From Dendrolimus kikuchii (Eukaryota > Arthropoda > Insecta > Lepidoptera > Lasiocampidae): DNA of 64,000 bases. Location of the stretch: the NCBI GenBank assembly GCA_019925095.2, contig CM034401.1, positions 7,847,838-7,911,837 on the forward strand. The letters run 5' to 3'. The translations under genes and the position numbers were made by a program. Below the pieces are notes generated by a model. It was not told the DNA's origin, did not search any database, and was given only the letters and a program-made list of their open reading frames with translations. Shown piece after piece: positions 34,490 through 45,775 of this stretch. The number at the start of each line of letters is the position of its first letter. Positions within the stretch are counted from its first letter, which is position 1.

Positions 34490-34745
34490 TCATTTTTTAT
34501 GGTCTATAGCTGGCAAATAGACGGTCCACTTGATAGAAAGTGATTGTCGTCGCCTATGGACGTTTGCAACATGAGGAGTAATGCCAACGCGTTGCCCGCC
34601 TCTAGGATAGGATAGAGAGCATGTGATAGGAGAGAAATAACAGAAGGAACAGGATAGAGGGGATAAGGGGAGTGGATAGAAGAAATAGAATAGTGGGAGG
34701 GGGAATCGGGACACTTGAACTTATAGTGGGAAACACGACCAGCTC
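34490..34745 (-). repeat. Family B LINE-related 3' end, with purine-rich flank
   Basis: On the minus strand: GGGCAACGCGTTGGCATTAC, GTTGCAAACGTCCATAGGCG and ACTTTCTATCAAGTGG; the flank 34610-34700 is AGGATA/AGGGG-rich. Same layout as 25497-25800. Confidence 0.6.
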
Positions 34746-34802
34746 AAGGCTAGGCAAGGTGAGAGCGTGATTTCACCAATCGAGCTAGCCTCTATCCTAT
34801 CC

Positions 34803-35113
34803 TAGCCGTGCAGGAACGGAGAAAGAATACAATTTCCTGCGGCCAGGCGGTCTGTCGTAAGAGGCGACGAAACAACTCACAGCCAAGTGGTAGGGTATTT
34901 GCTCGACTGGATGGTGACCACCCCTGATCTAAAGTATGCCGCCATAACAACCTGGTGTTGTGTTCCGGCATTAGTGACCAGGTTTACGTCTCCCTTAAGA
35001 CAACAGCAGCGCATTTGTAGCACCTTTGGTGTTGAAAATGTCCATAGGCGTTGGTAACCGCTATTCATCAAGTGGGCCGTCTGCCTGTCTGCGGAACTCC
35101 TGCAATAAAAAAA
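34803..35113 (+). repeat. Rep-A full copy
   Basis: From AGCCGTGCAGGAACGGAGAA to CTCCTGCAATAAAAAAACG. One of the best preserved copies for both ends. Confidence 0.85.
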
Positions 35114-35889
35114 CGCTTAGAAGCTATAATCAAGATTTTGATTCCAGCATTTTTCTATAACTCGTGACCGAAGTATATGCGAAATACGTTTGAATTTACT
35201 TATTTTACTTTGTTCCTTTTTATTGTTATCCTGTAATGAGTAATTAAATATAATAAATTGCTTATTTTGATAATACCATAACCAGGCCATTGCCCATCGT
35301 CGATTCCTTAGTGGTTACAAAAGGGTGTATGTACAACTTCGTCGCGGAAGATAGCTATGAACATTTTACTGTTGAAGAAATGTACGCCATCCTTTACGCT
35401 TGTATATCACGCATGTTATCCGGCAACTCGCTGACGGGCAACATGGCGCTTTATAAGCTACATCTCCGCAAATAATAGGGCACACATAGGCACACAAGTA
35501 CTCTATTAAACTTTCGCTTCAAAGGATGTTGTGAAATTATTATATTGTTATAGTTGTGGATCAGTGACTTTTCGACTTGTATTATTAGTTCATTAAATTA
35601 GCTTCTAATAGTTTACAAACAACACGGCGACTTGGTCCGTTTTAGAGTTTTGTAGTCACAAAAATGGTATACTTATAAATTCTTTGTCCGTTGGTCTGTC
35701 TGTGTATATTACAATTTTTTTTTAAAGACTTATTTTATTTCACTAGCTCTGTACGACTACTATATATGCTATAAAATGTAGTACTCATGAAAAAGATACA
35801 AATTACACTAACTGCAATAAACACAGGGCATTATCGTTGGACGGGTGTAGAAAAATTGTAATGATATTTACATATAACTTTTTCTTTAA
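35114..35889. other. No gene supported; weak open stretch at 35286-35475
   Basis: The stretch 35286-35475 is GC-richer than its surroundings and stays open for about 62 codons to a TAA. An AACCAG acceptor-like end comes just before it. I recognise no domain. The rest is AT-rich. Confidence 0.35.
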
Positions 35890-35891
35890 GG

Positions 35892-36426
35892 TATAGTCAA
35901 GGTGGCGAAGTCCGTCAATGGGGGAACTCCATTAGCCGTGCAGGACCGTTCCGTGCAGGACGGAGAAAGAATACAATTTCCTGCGGCCTGGCGGCCTGTC
36001 GTAAGAGGCGACTAAACAACCCACAGCCAGGTGGTAGGATATGTGCTCGACTGGATGGCTGCTACCCTTTGTCTAGAGTATGCCGCCATAACAACCTTAA
36101 GTTGTGTTCCGGCATTAGTGATCAGGCTCCAGTCTTCTTTAAGAGAGCAGCAGCGCATTTGTAGTACCTTTGATGTTGCAAATGTCCATATGCGATGGTA
36201 ACCGCTTTCCATCAAGTAGGCCATCTGCCTGTCTGCTGAACTCTTGCAATAAAAAAAAAAATATACCTCTCATTATTTCAGTTACGACGACAACTAATCA
36301 GTCAGTGCAGCTAAGACACCCTTGAATTCTCTTTTTGAATTGTAGTTGGCGTTAAATTCCGCTAAAAGTTAAAAAACGAGCGGTGTATCAACTTACCCCA
36401 TTGATGGACTTCGCGAACTCGACTAT
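35892..36426. mobile_element. TA-type MITE (Tc1/mariner-like) interrupted by a Rep-A copy
   Basis: The left end TATAGTCAAGGTGGCGAAGT (35892) and the reverse complement of the right end, TATAGTCGAGTTCGCGAAGT (to 36426), form 35-bp inverted repeats with about five mismatches. TA steps are present at both borders. Without the inserted Rep-A copy the element is about 205 bp. No coding capacity. The TA target suggests a Tc1/mariner-type source, which is inference. Confidence 0.75.
35934..36261 (+). repeat. Rep-A copy nested in the MITE
   Basis: Starts CCGTGCAGGACC and repeats CCGTGCAGGACGGAGAAAG, a short duplication at the 5' end. It ends TCTTGCAATAAAAAAAAAAA. It lies inside the inverted repeats at 35892-36426, so it inserted after the MITE. 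Confidence 0.8.
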
Positions 36427-36551
36427 ATATAAGTGTGGAAATTTTATCATTTAAAGTCATAAAAAAAAATCCATGTAAGTTTTGGACTGTGAGATGTAAA
36501 GGTTTAATTGGAGGTATCGTTATTATTCGTTTTTACAGGAGATCCGTGATT

Positions 36552-36856
36552 TTCTTTTTTTTTTTAACATGAGTTCAGCAGATAGGTACACGGTCCACCT
36601 GACAGAATGCAGTTACCATTGCCTATGGACATTTGCAACAACAAAGGTACTACAATTGCGCTGCTTCTATCTTAGGGGGGGCTGGAACCTGGCCACTAAT
36701 GCCAGGACACAACTCAAGGTTGTTATGGCGACATACTCTACATCAGGGGTAGTAGCCATCCTGACGGGCAAATACCCTACCACCTCGCTGTGGGTTGTCT
36801 TGCCGCCTCTTACGACAGGCCTCCCGGCCGCAGGAAATTGTATTCTTTCACCGTTA
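36552..36856 (-). repeat. Rep-A copy, minus strand, slightly shortened 5' end
   Basis: On the minus strand from GGTGAAAGAATACAATTTCC to GCTGAACTCATGTTAAAAAA. The CCGTGCAGGAACGG start is lost. Confidence 0.75.
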
Positions 36857-37544
36857 ATAGTGTTTGGCCACGATCTCGATTACTCTTGAGCCATGATATG
36901 ATTTAGGATGGATGACGCTTACCTACGTAATGTAAAAGAATTATAAATCCCTTAACTGCATTTTTATTTATGATACACGAATTGCTCAATATTATATTTC
37001 TATTATTAGCTATAAACTATTCGAAACTATCAAATGCTTTTAAATGAAATTCAATAAAATAGAAAGATTTTATATTAAAACAATTCATTTAGTGCTCAAA
37101 CAGAAGTTGACCAGCTCTAATATCAAATCTCTTGAAATGCTTTGGCAGCAGCTCTTTCGACTGTACTAATCCAAAAACTAGAAACTTTTCGACGCTCACT
37201 GAAATTTGTAGCAGCTCCTTGCAACGAAGTCAAATGCTATTAAAACTTTTAATGACTTGAAGGATTCTTTTGGATCTGTTCGAAGTGGTATTAATTAAAA
37301 AAGTGGGCTCGTATCAAGCTTATAGTGGAATTGAATTGCCAGTAGTACCTACCTATATCATTTAATTTCTTCAGCGCACTCATTTATTTTCTGACCTTCT
37401 AGTCTTCGTGTAAAATATGTTTATAAATCAGAAGCAATTAATGTGTTGTAATCATGGGATTTTCAACTATTATATTTATTGAGTTAAAAAGCATCTTACC
37501 TTAAGGATTGTTTCAAATCCACTAATAAGCTCTTATTGATGGCA
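36857..37544. other. AT-rich DNA, nothing recognised
   Basis: No gene or repeat signature found. Confidence 0.45.
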
Positions 37545-37671
37545 CTCTTCAACATTTTATTCCAACTCCTTCGCCACGCAGGCTGTCTTTCTTTGAAACT
37601 CTTTGCCCACTGACATCAGAAAAGCTAAATCCTTTGCCATATTTAAAAATTCACTCAGGAAACATTGTTAA
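37545..37671 (+). pseudogene. LINE ORF2 C-terminal end, with stop
   Basis: Reads STFYSNSFATQAVFL, then TGA at 37594-37596 where Trp is expected, then NSLPTDIRKAKSFAIFKN and SLRKHC, ending in TAA at 37669-37671. The SF..AV.LWNSLP..IR.AKS...FK..L pattern is the usual C-terminus of CR1/Jockey-type ORF2. The upstream part is missing. Confidence 0.75.
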
Positions 37672-37935
37672 CCTTACGTAATAATGTATGTGCCAGCTTA
37701 CTTTAGACTACTTTTGTAATTTGCTGTACTTGTACGTATTTTTTTATTTTATATTTTTTTTCTTTTTCTTTACTGTATAATAATTACAGATAATTTAAGA
37801 ATTTCCTTACAGTCAAGTTATCTGGATGAGATCGCTTTTAGCGATAAGGACACCTTTTGTTTTACCAAGTAACTATAGTCTTGTTGTGCATTTTTGTTTT
37901 GATGAACAATAAAGTGTTGTCTATGTCTATACATA
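37545..37935 (+). mobile_element. 5'-truncated LINE: ORF2 C-terminus plus 3' tail
   Basis: A degraded ORF2 end (separate entry) is followed by a 3' UTR with GAGATCGCTTTTAGCGATAA hairpin, GACACCTTTTG and the tail AACAATAAAGTGTTGTCTAT. This copy links the hairpin-type tails in this window to a reverse-transcriptase-encoding LINE of CR1/Jockey-like type. Confidence 0.75.
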
Positions 37936-37948
37936 CATACATATCTAT

Positions 37949-38096
37949 GTCAGGAGCCTTAAGAACAGATGAGCTTGCATGACAAGAGTTATGAATGTCA
38001 AAGAAGCAAGTGAGGTGTGTAAGAATAAGCCTAAATGGCACTCTGTTGTTCGTGCCTACCCCGCAAGGGAACTGGCGTGAAGTTATGTATGTATGT
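37949..38096 (+). mobile_element. Family E RTE-like fragment with 8-bp TSD
   Basis: ATATCTAT flanks it at 37941-37948 and 38097-38104. It reads CAGGAGCCTTAAGAACAG, codons for MNVKEASEVCKNKP, the stop after RELA, and an (ATGT)n tail. Confidence 0.75.
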
Positions 38097-38233
38097 ATAT
38101 CTATACATCCCTTTTTATATACTACGTTGACAAATAAAGACTTATTATTATTTATATGTTTCGGGGGCAAAAGATCTAAATGTAGCCCTACACAATCGCA
38201 AAATCACGTACAAGCAATATATAAATAAATAAA

Positions 38234-38460
38234 TAATCGGCAGACAAACATACACATTGTATATCCCCAAGTTAAGCACGTTATGCTTGTATTATTGCTA
38301 ATGTATAACGGACTGCTCTAGGGCCGATTTTAGATACTCAGACCATAGTAAATTAGAAAAAATCGTTTTTGAAATCCATCATGCCAGGAATCGAACCCGG
38401 AGACGGTATTACAGTGACATAGGTTAGCAAAGGTTTCACCCACTCAACTGCTAGGGCTGT
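38234..38460 (-). mobile_element. tRNA-derived SINE (family D), minus-strand copy, diverged
   Basis: On the minus strand: AGCAGTTGAGTGGGTGAAAC (A box region), GGGTTCGATTCCTGGC (B box) and the shared tail AACGTGCTTAACTTGGGGAT to TGTCTGCCGATTATTT. Confidence 0.8.
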
Positions 38461-39082
38461 ACAAGCGATAGGGCAGTAGTTATGGTTTGTCGTGATTTCA
38501 AACATTTTCCCGTCATTAATTTCTGTTCAACTGGCAAGCCTAGACAAAGTTAGCAACATACGGTCTCGTACACTGTCCAACTTCGTGCGAACGCTTCTTG
38601 TTGCGCTTGCCAAAAACTTATACGAAACCAGAAAAGTTTGAAACGTGAAAATTTTACTTTTTTATCGAGTGAATTTCGCGTACCAACTTGGCACGTGCGT
38701 ACTGTATCAAAATGAAATAATTCATCTACCAATGAGTCGCTGTTTTGATTTATGTATTCATTGTTATGGATTTAAAGAAGTGTATTTATTAAAAATATTA
38801 ATGATGGGTTCCTGTATTTGTATATGACTATTCATTCATTTGCCGTACCATCGGTTGAATTTTGACATTACTCGTATAAAGCTATGTAATATTTTTACTG
38901 ATAGTAAAGCAAATGAACGTTTGTCAAAATATAGAAATGGGTGATAATGGATCGAAAAATAATTTGCAAATAATACATAGTAGTGTTTATTAATTGGTAT
39001 TGAAGTTGTACGTTAACAGAAATAAGGTCAATATAATAATTTTTAAAAATTGATAATCTTCATTTATATGTGTATTGTGTAT
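38461..39082. other. AT-rich DNA, nothing recognised
   Basis: No gene or repeat signature found. Confidence 0.45.
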
Positions 39083-39130
39083 ATGGATGTTTATTTACAT
39101 GTATGATTATACATGTAAATAAACATCCAT
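39083..39130. repeat. Perfect 22-bp inverted repeat, 4-nt loop
   Basis: 39083-39104 (starts ATGGATGTTTATTT) and 39109-39130 are exact reverse complements around GATT. Confidence 0.95.
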
Positions 39131-40049
39131 CATGCACGCGGGATTACATGCATGCATAGCACCCGCAAAGAACTTTTTCATATGTGTATTTATTGTAAAG
39201 CGTGACATATGCACGCGGAATGGTTGTGAAGTTGGCGTGAAATTTTATACATGCCGGCCAATCTATAAGCGCCCTAAACAATTGAGCTATATGTCAATAA
39301 AGTTAAGGTGTTAGTAACTTCTAGTCATCGTCTTAATTGTGTTTAACGTACTAAGTGTGTATTACGCGGACTGTCAACTCTGTTTATAATATTAGTTTGT
39401 ACCTTAGTTCGTCTGAATGTTTGTCGCAAGTGAAACAGAAACGGCTTAACGGGCTTTAATGGTATTTTTACGGATAAAAATAGGAATTTTATCTGAAATT
39501 CTCATGTATGTTTCATTTCAACATTTTGCAGTTCAGAAAAAATGAATATAAAGTATAATGTAAATGAAAACTTATTTTAGAGTTAACTCCGCTGACAGAA
39601 TTAGAATTTTGTAACAATAGTTCCGGAAGCAGTTGCATTATGAAAATGGAAGAATGCCAAGACATCTGAGCGATCCATTGCGCACGGATGGTTTTACATT
39701 GGTTTGTACTGAGATGCATAGCTGGACGTCCTACGTGACCGTATGTCGCTGATCCCTGTAATTGTACCAGATATCTTTGAATTTATTCGTGGAAACTTGA
39801 AATGCGATGTAATACTGTGTAGTTTAAAAAAAAATAGTATTAATCTTAAAAAATAACAATAGTTGTTTGTAAGATAATTATTGTTTTTAAGTGTTATGTG
39901 CTTGTGCTGAAAAATCTCAACTATTCAGTGATGTGTGCCTTTTTGAGCTGTAATAAGAACAGCCTTTGCGTTAGTCAAAGACCTACATTTTGTAGTCCAA
40001 CATGAAATGTAATTTTGGGGTTCTGTAGACAAATATCAAATAAGCTTTT
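39131..40049. other. No gene recognised; contains old repeat I near 39850-39975
   Basis: AT-rich. 39850-39975 resembles 32586-32710 (AACAATAGTTGT, TTATGTG, CCTTTTTGAGCTGTAATAAG), see findings. Confidence 0.4.
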
Positions 40050-40350
40050 TTAATAAGGTTTTTAAATACAAGCTTTTGAGATCCTGGATATTATGTAGCA
40101 GGAGAGTGCTAGCCAAGACAAGTAAAATGAGCCCAAACACGACGGGTCTATCTAGTTTAGTACAGGAGTTCCTATGGCCACCTTCCAACTCCATCATCAG
40201 ATCAGCTCCATGGTACCGTATTATTGCATTATCACGCGATATACATATTCCCGAAACCGGGAAGTTGGTCAAATTTAACTTGCAAGATTCCACCCGAACT
40301 TACATACATATAATACATTCATTGCAAGTCAAATAAAAACTTGTAAAAAA
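40050..40350 (+). repeat. Common lepidopteran interspersed repeat, internally deleted
   Basis: The core CTTCCAACTCCATCATCAGA, TCAGCTCCATGGTACC, TATTGCATTATCACGCGAT, CCGGGAAGTTGGTCAAATTT and AACTTGCAAGATT, with AAATAAAAACTTGTAAAAA at the end, is a repeat I have met widely in Lepidoptera. Its class is uncertain. Open frames on both strands (40036-40336) belong to it. Confidence 0.6.
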
Positions 40351-40600
40351 GTCCGCATTGGTCACTTCTATAGAATTTTTTACTGTATTTGACTAACTCA
40401 TACTTTGAAGATTGATTTTATAATTGTTTCGATTGTTTTTAAGCTTTACCCTTCCATAAACCAAATTCAGGACGTGTTTCCTTAATGAGCGCCAAGCGTG
40501 TCAAAGTTTAAATCATCAAACCATAAAGGGTGATTGACACCCTTGATGGAACTATATAGAAACAGAAATATTGTGTTTAATGATATATTTATTTTTATTA

Positions 40601-40738
40601 TGGTACGGCTTCGTCTGCGATAATGTTAAAGGTAAAGGCCGATTAACGCGGATATGGTGTTAGGTTTATATATGGGTAAATAAGACGAAATCGGTCTCAG
40701 TCTAAATCCTTAACATTATCGCAGATGAAGCCGCATCA
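40601..40738. mobile_element. 138-bp MITE with TTA target duplication
   Basis: The ends TGGTACGGCTTCGTCTGCGA and (reverse complement of the right end) TGATGCGGCTTCATCTGCGA continue with TAATGTTAA; three mismatches in 30 bp. TTA flanks both sides (40598-40600 and 40739-40741), as for PIF/Harbinger-type elements. Non-coding. Confidence 0.8.
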
Positions 40739-40849
40739 TTATGAATATAAGTAATAGAAATACTTTGACATTATTGAGACAAAGAATATTTTTTTAATAT
40801 ATTGAATTCATATTTATATCTATTTTATAAAGAAAGTTGTAGGCTCTTA

Positions 40850-41741
40850 GAGCCTAAACACATAACTGCGTTGCGGCGGGCGGTGACGCCGATTTCGACG
40901 ATGCAGTACCGCAGAAATTTGCGTTTTAACGCGCCGCTCATTCTGGCGTTGTGATTCATGTAAAAGTTTTATTTTTCAAGAAGTTTCCCAACTTTTAGTT
41001 TTAGGAATTTGTTGAGCCACAGTCGATTGATTTAATGTTAGTACTTACAAAATTTTCAATTATCCCAGCACTTTTAATTTAATTGTAACTTCACAGTAGG
41101 GTGACAACAACATCTCAAAGTTCGTTTGCCTGTAGGATGGTTGAAACGAACATGCATCAAAACGGTAACAGTATAAAAATTAAAACGTCAGGGGTTGATG
41201 TAAATTTGTTGATATGTTTGATTAAGGGACGCCCAGCTTTGTGGGGTACTAGTGACGAAGCTGACAAACAAAATTGTGTGTCAGCTCCGATGTACGACTG
41301 GAGTTTAACTCCTAAGTACGATTTTATTTAAATATGCAATGTTGCGGCCGTGTTACAAGACATTCTAATTTCAAAACACCGTGTCATACATTGATGGATA
41401 TCATTTTAAATGTTATTTTATTGCATTAAAGTTCGAAATTGTATAATAAAAGAAAAACGTAATGTTTTTATTAATATTTCACTCCTCATAATATTTTCAT
41501 ACCGGAAGCCTATGAAAATCGAATTACAGCCAAAACGATGCCGATTAATAACAAAAGAGTTTTTTTGTTTATTTTATTGCGATCCATTGTAGGCCCCCGT
41601 CCAGCAACGTTCACGAATCACAGAAAAATGGTTACTTCATTCTACGACGGAATGACGCTTAGCGGCGCTGCGGCGCAACGCAAGGTTCAGCGGCGCACTG
41701 CGTTGCGGCGCGGCCCCGCATCGCCGTTAAGTCCTTAGGCT
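40850..41741 (+). mobile_element. PIF/Harbinger-like transposon relic
   Basis: GC-rich ends: AGCCTAAACACATAACTG with GCGTTGCGGCG on the left, and AGCCTAAGGACTTAACGG with CGATGCGGGG as the reverse complement of the right end. They match at about 21 of 26 positions. Between them is a MADF-like coding fragment. PIF/Harbinger elements typically encode a transposase plus a Myb/SANT- or MADF-type DNA-binding protein; the transposase is absent here. The exact ends and target duplication are uncertain. Confidence 0.5.
41101..41331 (+). pseudogene. MADF-like domain fragment
   Basis: An open frame of about 76 codons without a good start contains VDVNLLICLIKGRPALWG and TSDEADKQN. The pattern (D..LI.LI..RP.LWD.....Y.D) is the first helix region of MADF domains; the following conserved part is lost after NCVSA. 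It lies inside the GC-rich inverted ends at 40850-41741, so it is likely the DNA-binding accessory protein of that transposon. It could also be chance, because only some 25 residues match. Confidence 0.45.
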
Positions 41742-43924
41742 TAAAATCGAAAACCAATTACAAAAAAATATAGTAACACCAGCCACGCATTGGTTCTGTA
41801 TTCACATATACACCACACACACGAATGTACAAATCCAATGTAGACTTATAGATTATACTGGAAATGTCATTCAAATTACCTATATGTAGAATTTGATTTC
41901 TTATAATATTTTTAACGAGTTTGACACGAGTGGCATTCTCACGTCAGACTAATATTCATTTATCGTGTTCAAATAAAAGCAATAATTATATGTATTTGCT
42001 AATTTTCATAAAAATACGTATTACTAAAACTTGGCATGGCTTGCTATTCCAATTAAATAGAAACTAATGTAATAGTTACAACGACTCAGAATAGTTTATG
42101 GTAATAAAAGAACAGCAACTGGTCACATATTAATAATCAGAGAACCTTACGGTTTTAACATTTTCTACCCACTGACTTTTCACACTCGACAAGCATTTTT
42201 AGAACACCTCGGCATCCCTCCAACCAGAAATATGACGCCTGTAGACTATTCAAATTTTACCGCCCTTACCGATAAATCGATACCCTAATTCACAATCATA
42301 TTAATTAGATCATTTTTTTGTCAATGAAAGTGTAACTTTATGATTTGTGTACATATCGTGAGACGTGTATAGTTTTGAATTAGACCTCCTTTTTACCGTA
42401 GTTTGAAGATTGTTTAAGACATAATATATAAAAAAATTGGCCCCAAATTTGCCCCCCCTCCAAAATCTGCCGCCCTAGGTTCCAGCCTACTCAGCCTATT
42501 GGTAAAACTTAACAAATTAGCACAACCGATAGCACATTGAAGTCATTGGTAAACTATTTTAATTAAAGCATTATAATTGAAAAGAATTTAGTATAGTATT
42601 ATTTGAAAATTTTAGATAATATTTTATATTATAAGATATTATATTAGATAAGATATTATATTATTATATTTAGAAATATGAGGGTACATAACAGAATTAA
42701 TTATTAACTTTAAAAAGAAACATGACAAGAACAACTATGCTACTAAATAACTGTAACACTAGTAACAGTAAACTTATTTCAAATTCTAATGAGAAATGAC
42801 AATTAATTCATCTGCATTGATCAAAACTTTTGTTTTGATTGTACCATGAATATTAAAATATATAATAAATAGCTCCATCGTTTCAGAATTTGATTTTGTG
42901 TTAAATTTTCTACTGTTTGCCGAATCACAAATCAAACAAAAAGAAATATTAAGCCGTAAATTTAAAAAATATATTTATATTATTGGTGTTCAAAATTTTT
43001 TCCAATCATTACCTATGTGGCGTAGAGGCATCACAAAAAATATTAATATATTAGTTGGTCTATTGTTATATTAAAAAAGAAAACAAAGTAATATTTTATA
43101 TGGTATTTATTTTTATATTAATATTACAAAATACGTGGGAAGATATTAGATTTCATAACCATTTAAATTGTGTCTTGTTTCCCTCTAACTTTTGTACCAT
43201 GGTGTGGAAGATATTGAAAAACTTTGAGATGGTAGAACTTACAAAACTTTCAATAAAAATTAGTTTGAATAGTTGCAGAACGAAGTGCAGGATAGGCAGT
43301 GAAATTATTAGCACCTAGGCTAAACAAAGTCTCAAGGTGGACAACACATTAATGGCCAAGTGGTATTCACCACTTGGCTTGTCTGCTTGTTTGCCTATCG
43401 TCTCCACAAAAAAACTACTGGGTACGTTTAAAAATGTAGGATATTTTCGAAAAAATGTTTTATAGGCTTCCGTAATAACAAATGACAAAAACACTTCTCC
43501 CTTACTTTGCGTGAACTAATACGCAATTTTTTTTAGATATCAGGTGGTGCTTGCAAATACAAAATGTATATAAATTATAATATTTAGGTATATGGCAATA
43601 GAAAGTCTTTTTTAACTAATCTATACTTATAGAATTGAAGTGTCTGTCGGTAGTACAATGCCGAATCACAAATTACTGTTTTTAAAGTTTTTGTTTCTTA
43701 CTATGTTTGAAAGTTTGTCTCGAATAGGCTCTGATTGCTCAATGGATTTCAATAAAAAATTTAACGATTGAAATAAACATGTCCTACATTATGTAAATTA
43801 TTTTGTATGTTTATTTTTGATATCCAGCATGGTCTGAAAGATATGAAGATGGCTTAGCAGAATTTAGCGAATTAAAAAAATGAATAAATATGGATTTTGT
43901 CTAACATTAATCTATATTTCCTTA
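41742..43924. other. AT-rich DNA, nothing recognised
   Basis: About 2.2 kb without a gene. 42430-42490 has CCCCCCCTCCAAAATCTGCC and GCCGCCCTAGGTTCCAGCCT, words that look repeat-derived. 43620-43800 has Helitron-like words (TTTGTCTCGAATAGGCTC, CAATGGATTTCAATAAAAAA). Confidence 0.4.
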
Positions 43925-44040
43925 AGTTTTTGTGTCTAGTACTCATAATTAAAACTACGTTATAACGGCTTTAAGCGTGGCATTTTATGTGACTTTCATT
44001 TCGAAGTTTCGGCCACTTTTCAGTAGCCGTAATCGTAGCT
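43925..44040 (+). repeat. Short interspersed repeat H, copy 2
   Basis: TTAAGTTTTTGTGTCTAGTA, TAACGGCTTTAAGCGTGGCA and GGCCACTTTTCAGTAGCC match 5331-5425 and partly 56400-56475. Confidence 0.6.
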
Positions 44041-45029
44041 ACTGATAATTGGCAGTTTTAATTATTTTAGAGTTTATTACGATATTTTACACAATTGGGT
44101 ACTTGAGAGTCAAATCAACTGAGTTGCTTTTTATAACAGCAAAAAACGTCACAGCCTTCTTGATTTTGTATGGGGATGCTGGCTTATATCGTCACAATTT
44201 TAACGAGTCAAATAACTTATTAATTATCGTTTAAACTAAAAGAAAAAATATTTCTATAATGAACTGTTGAAAACATAATGTCAACAAGATATGTATATAA
44301 TTTAGAATCAATTGTAATATGTGTCAAATACCTAATTTAGAAGTTATGAATAAAATATGCCACACGAATGATGTCGTAGACATAGTTAGTACTTGTGTGT
44401 TGGTCTCATCTAGAGAAACATATATTCGAATATAGAACGTTTAATTAACACGAGTGACTGGTCGATCGTAGCGCCACTGTTGCGTTGCAAACAAAAGCTA
44501 GTGTGGCTGTGTGGACGTGTGTCGTTTCATCCGTTTTGTTCTACTAAATAAGAATAGCATGAAATTTGAATCAAATCTCTATGCATAAGAATATATGCTA
44601 ATAAATAAAACTGAAATGTCTCTTTGTAATTTCAAAATATATTTTAAGTGAAAACTCGTATGTATACGGTAAAGACGCAGTTGACACATATCTCAATATA
44701 TTATGAAACAGTGGTCATAAAAAAAGCCTTACCTAACCTTGAAATATCATTATACAAATAATTTTAATTAACTACTGTTTAAACTATAATTAACACCCTG
44801 TTTTATTCGTTATAGGAATGACGTCATAATTTTGAATTTTGATTATAAATATAATTTATATGTTTGTGGAACCGAGCCAGTATTTTATAGCTTTTCTGCA
44901 GCTCGCCTAACGTAAACCTACATTCTGCGTTCTTTGCATTTTACGAGACATAAAGTATCTTATATCTTTCTTCAGTTTTTTATTAAACTTGGTTGCCAAA
45001 TTTGCGATGAGCTTATGTAAAATACTATT
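44041..45029. other. AT-rich DNA, nothing recognised
   Basis: No gene or repeat signature found. Confidence 0.45.
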
Positions 45030-45118
45030 CACAAAACACGGGTTACCTGAAGGAAGATGGTTACCATCGCCTATGGACGTTGGCAACAGGGACGTCGTCC
45101 ACCCCTTGCCGGTCTCAA
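45030..45118 (-). repeat. Family B LINE-related 3' end, short copy
   Basis: On the minus strand: GAGACCGGCAAGGGGTGGAC, GTTGCCAACGTCCATAGGCG and ATGGTAACCATCTTCC. Confidence 0.55.
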
Positions 45119-45460
45119 AGAAATTTAATGACGTTCTTCTTAAACACTTCCATGTCGTACTGTATACAGAAGGATAACTCGCGAGAAGCTCCTTCCTGAT
45201 CATTGTTAACTGATTAAATATTTTCAGTTTTTGAGTGAATGATTTTAAATAATAAAACGTTAAATAACGAGAGAATAATAACCTACATTGCCATCTAGTC
45301 ATGTAGATTTAGGCCCTTATCACAATTACGTATGTTAGTGTTCTAAAACTCATCAAGTCGTCTTTGATAATTGTAGCCGGTACATCATTTTTTTTTTCGA
45401 AAAACGAAATGTGTCTGTCTAGCTGTGGGGTGTTGCTATGCGGATATACACTCTTATTTT
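45119..45460. other. AT-rich DNA, nothing recognised
   Basis: The open frame on the minus strand across 44907-45302 spans the repeat above and has no motif. Confidence 0.4.
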
Positions 45461-45775
45461 AAATCGTTTCTTCACTGATGAGAATCATGTCTTTGATGGC
45501 AGTGAATAATTGCTCTCCTCCACCGAGATCGGTTTTGAGCACAGTGGAGGGCCAATGGGTTTGGGGGTTAATGCTACTCGTGTCCGTAGGAACTACCCCA
45601 CCCTACATGTGACCCCCGGGTAGTCCAAAACGAGTAGCAGCACCGAGTCACAGGCGGCGAGAAAATAACCTGTCTCCATAGGAGTGGCTATGGAGGCCTG
45701 GAGGACTAAATCTCACAAAACAACCTGGCGTAGAAGGCAATGGGAAACCACTATGTCTACTTTCCCAAGACAACT
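45461..45775 (+). repeat. Probable interspersed repeat, unclassified
   Basis: GC-richer stretch with AACTACCCCACCCTACATGT, CTCCATAGGAGTGGCTATGG, AGAAGGCAATGGGAAACCAC and ACTTTCCCAAGAC. These phrases resemble blocks often met near retrotransposon 3' parts in Lepidoptera. The minus-strand open frame 45713-46102 runs through it and is not credible as a gene. Confidence 0.4.

Noticed and set aside
44907..45302. 131-codon minus-strand frame
   Set aside because: It includes a family B repeat end and has no motif.
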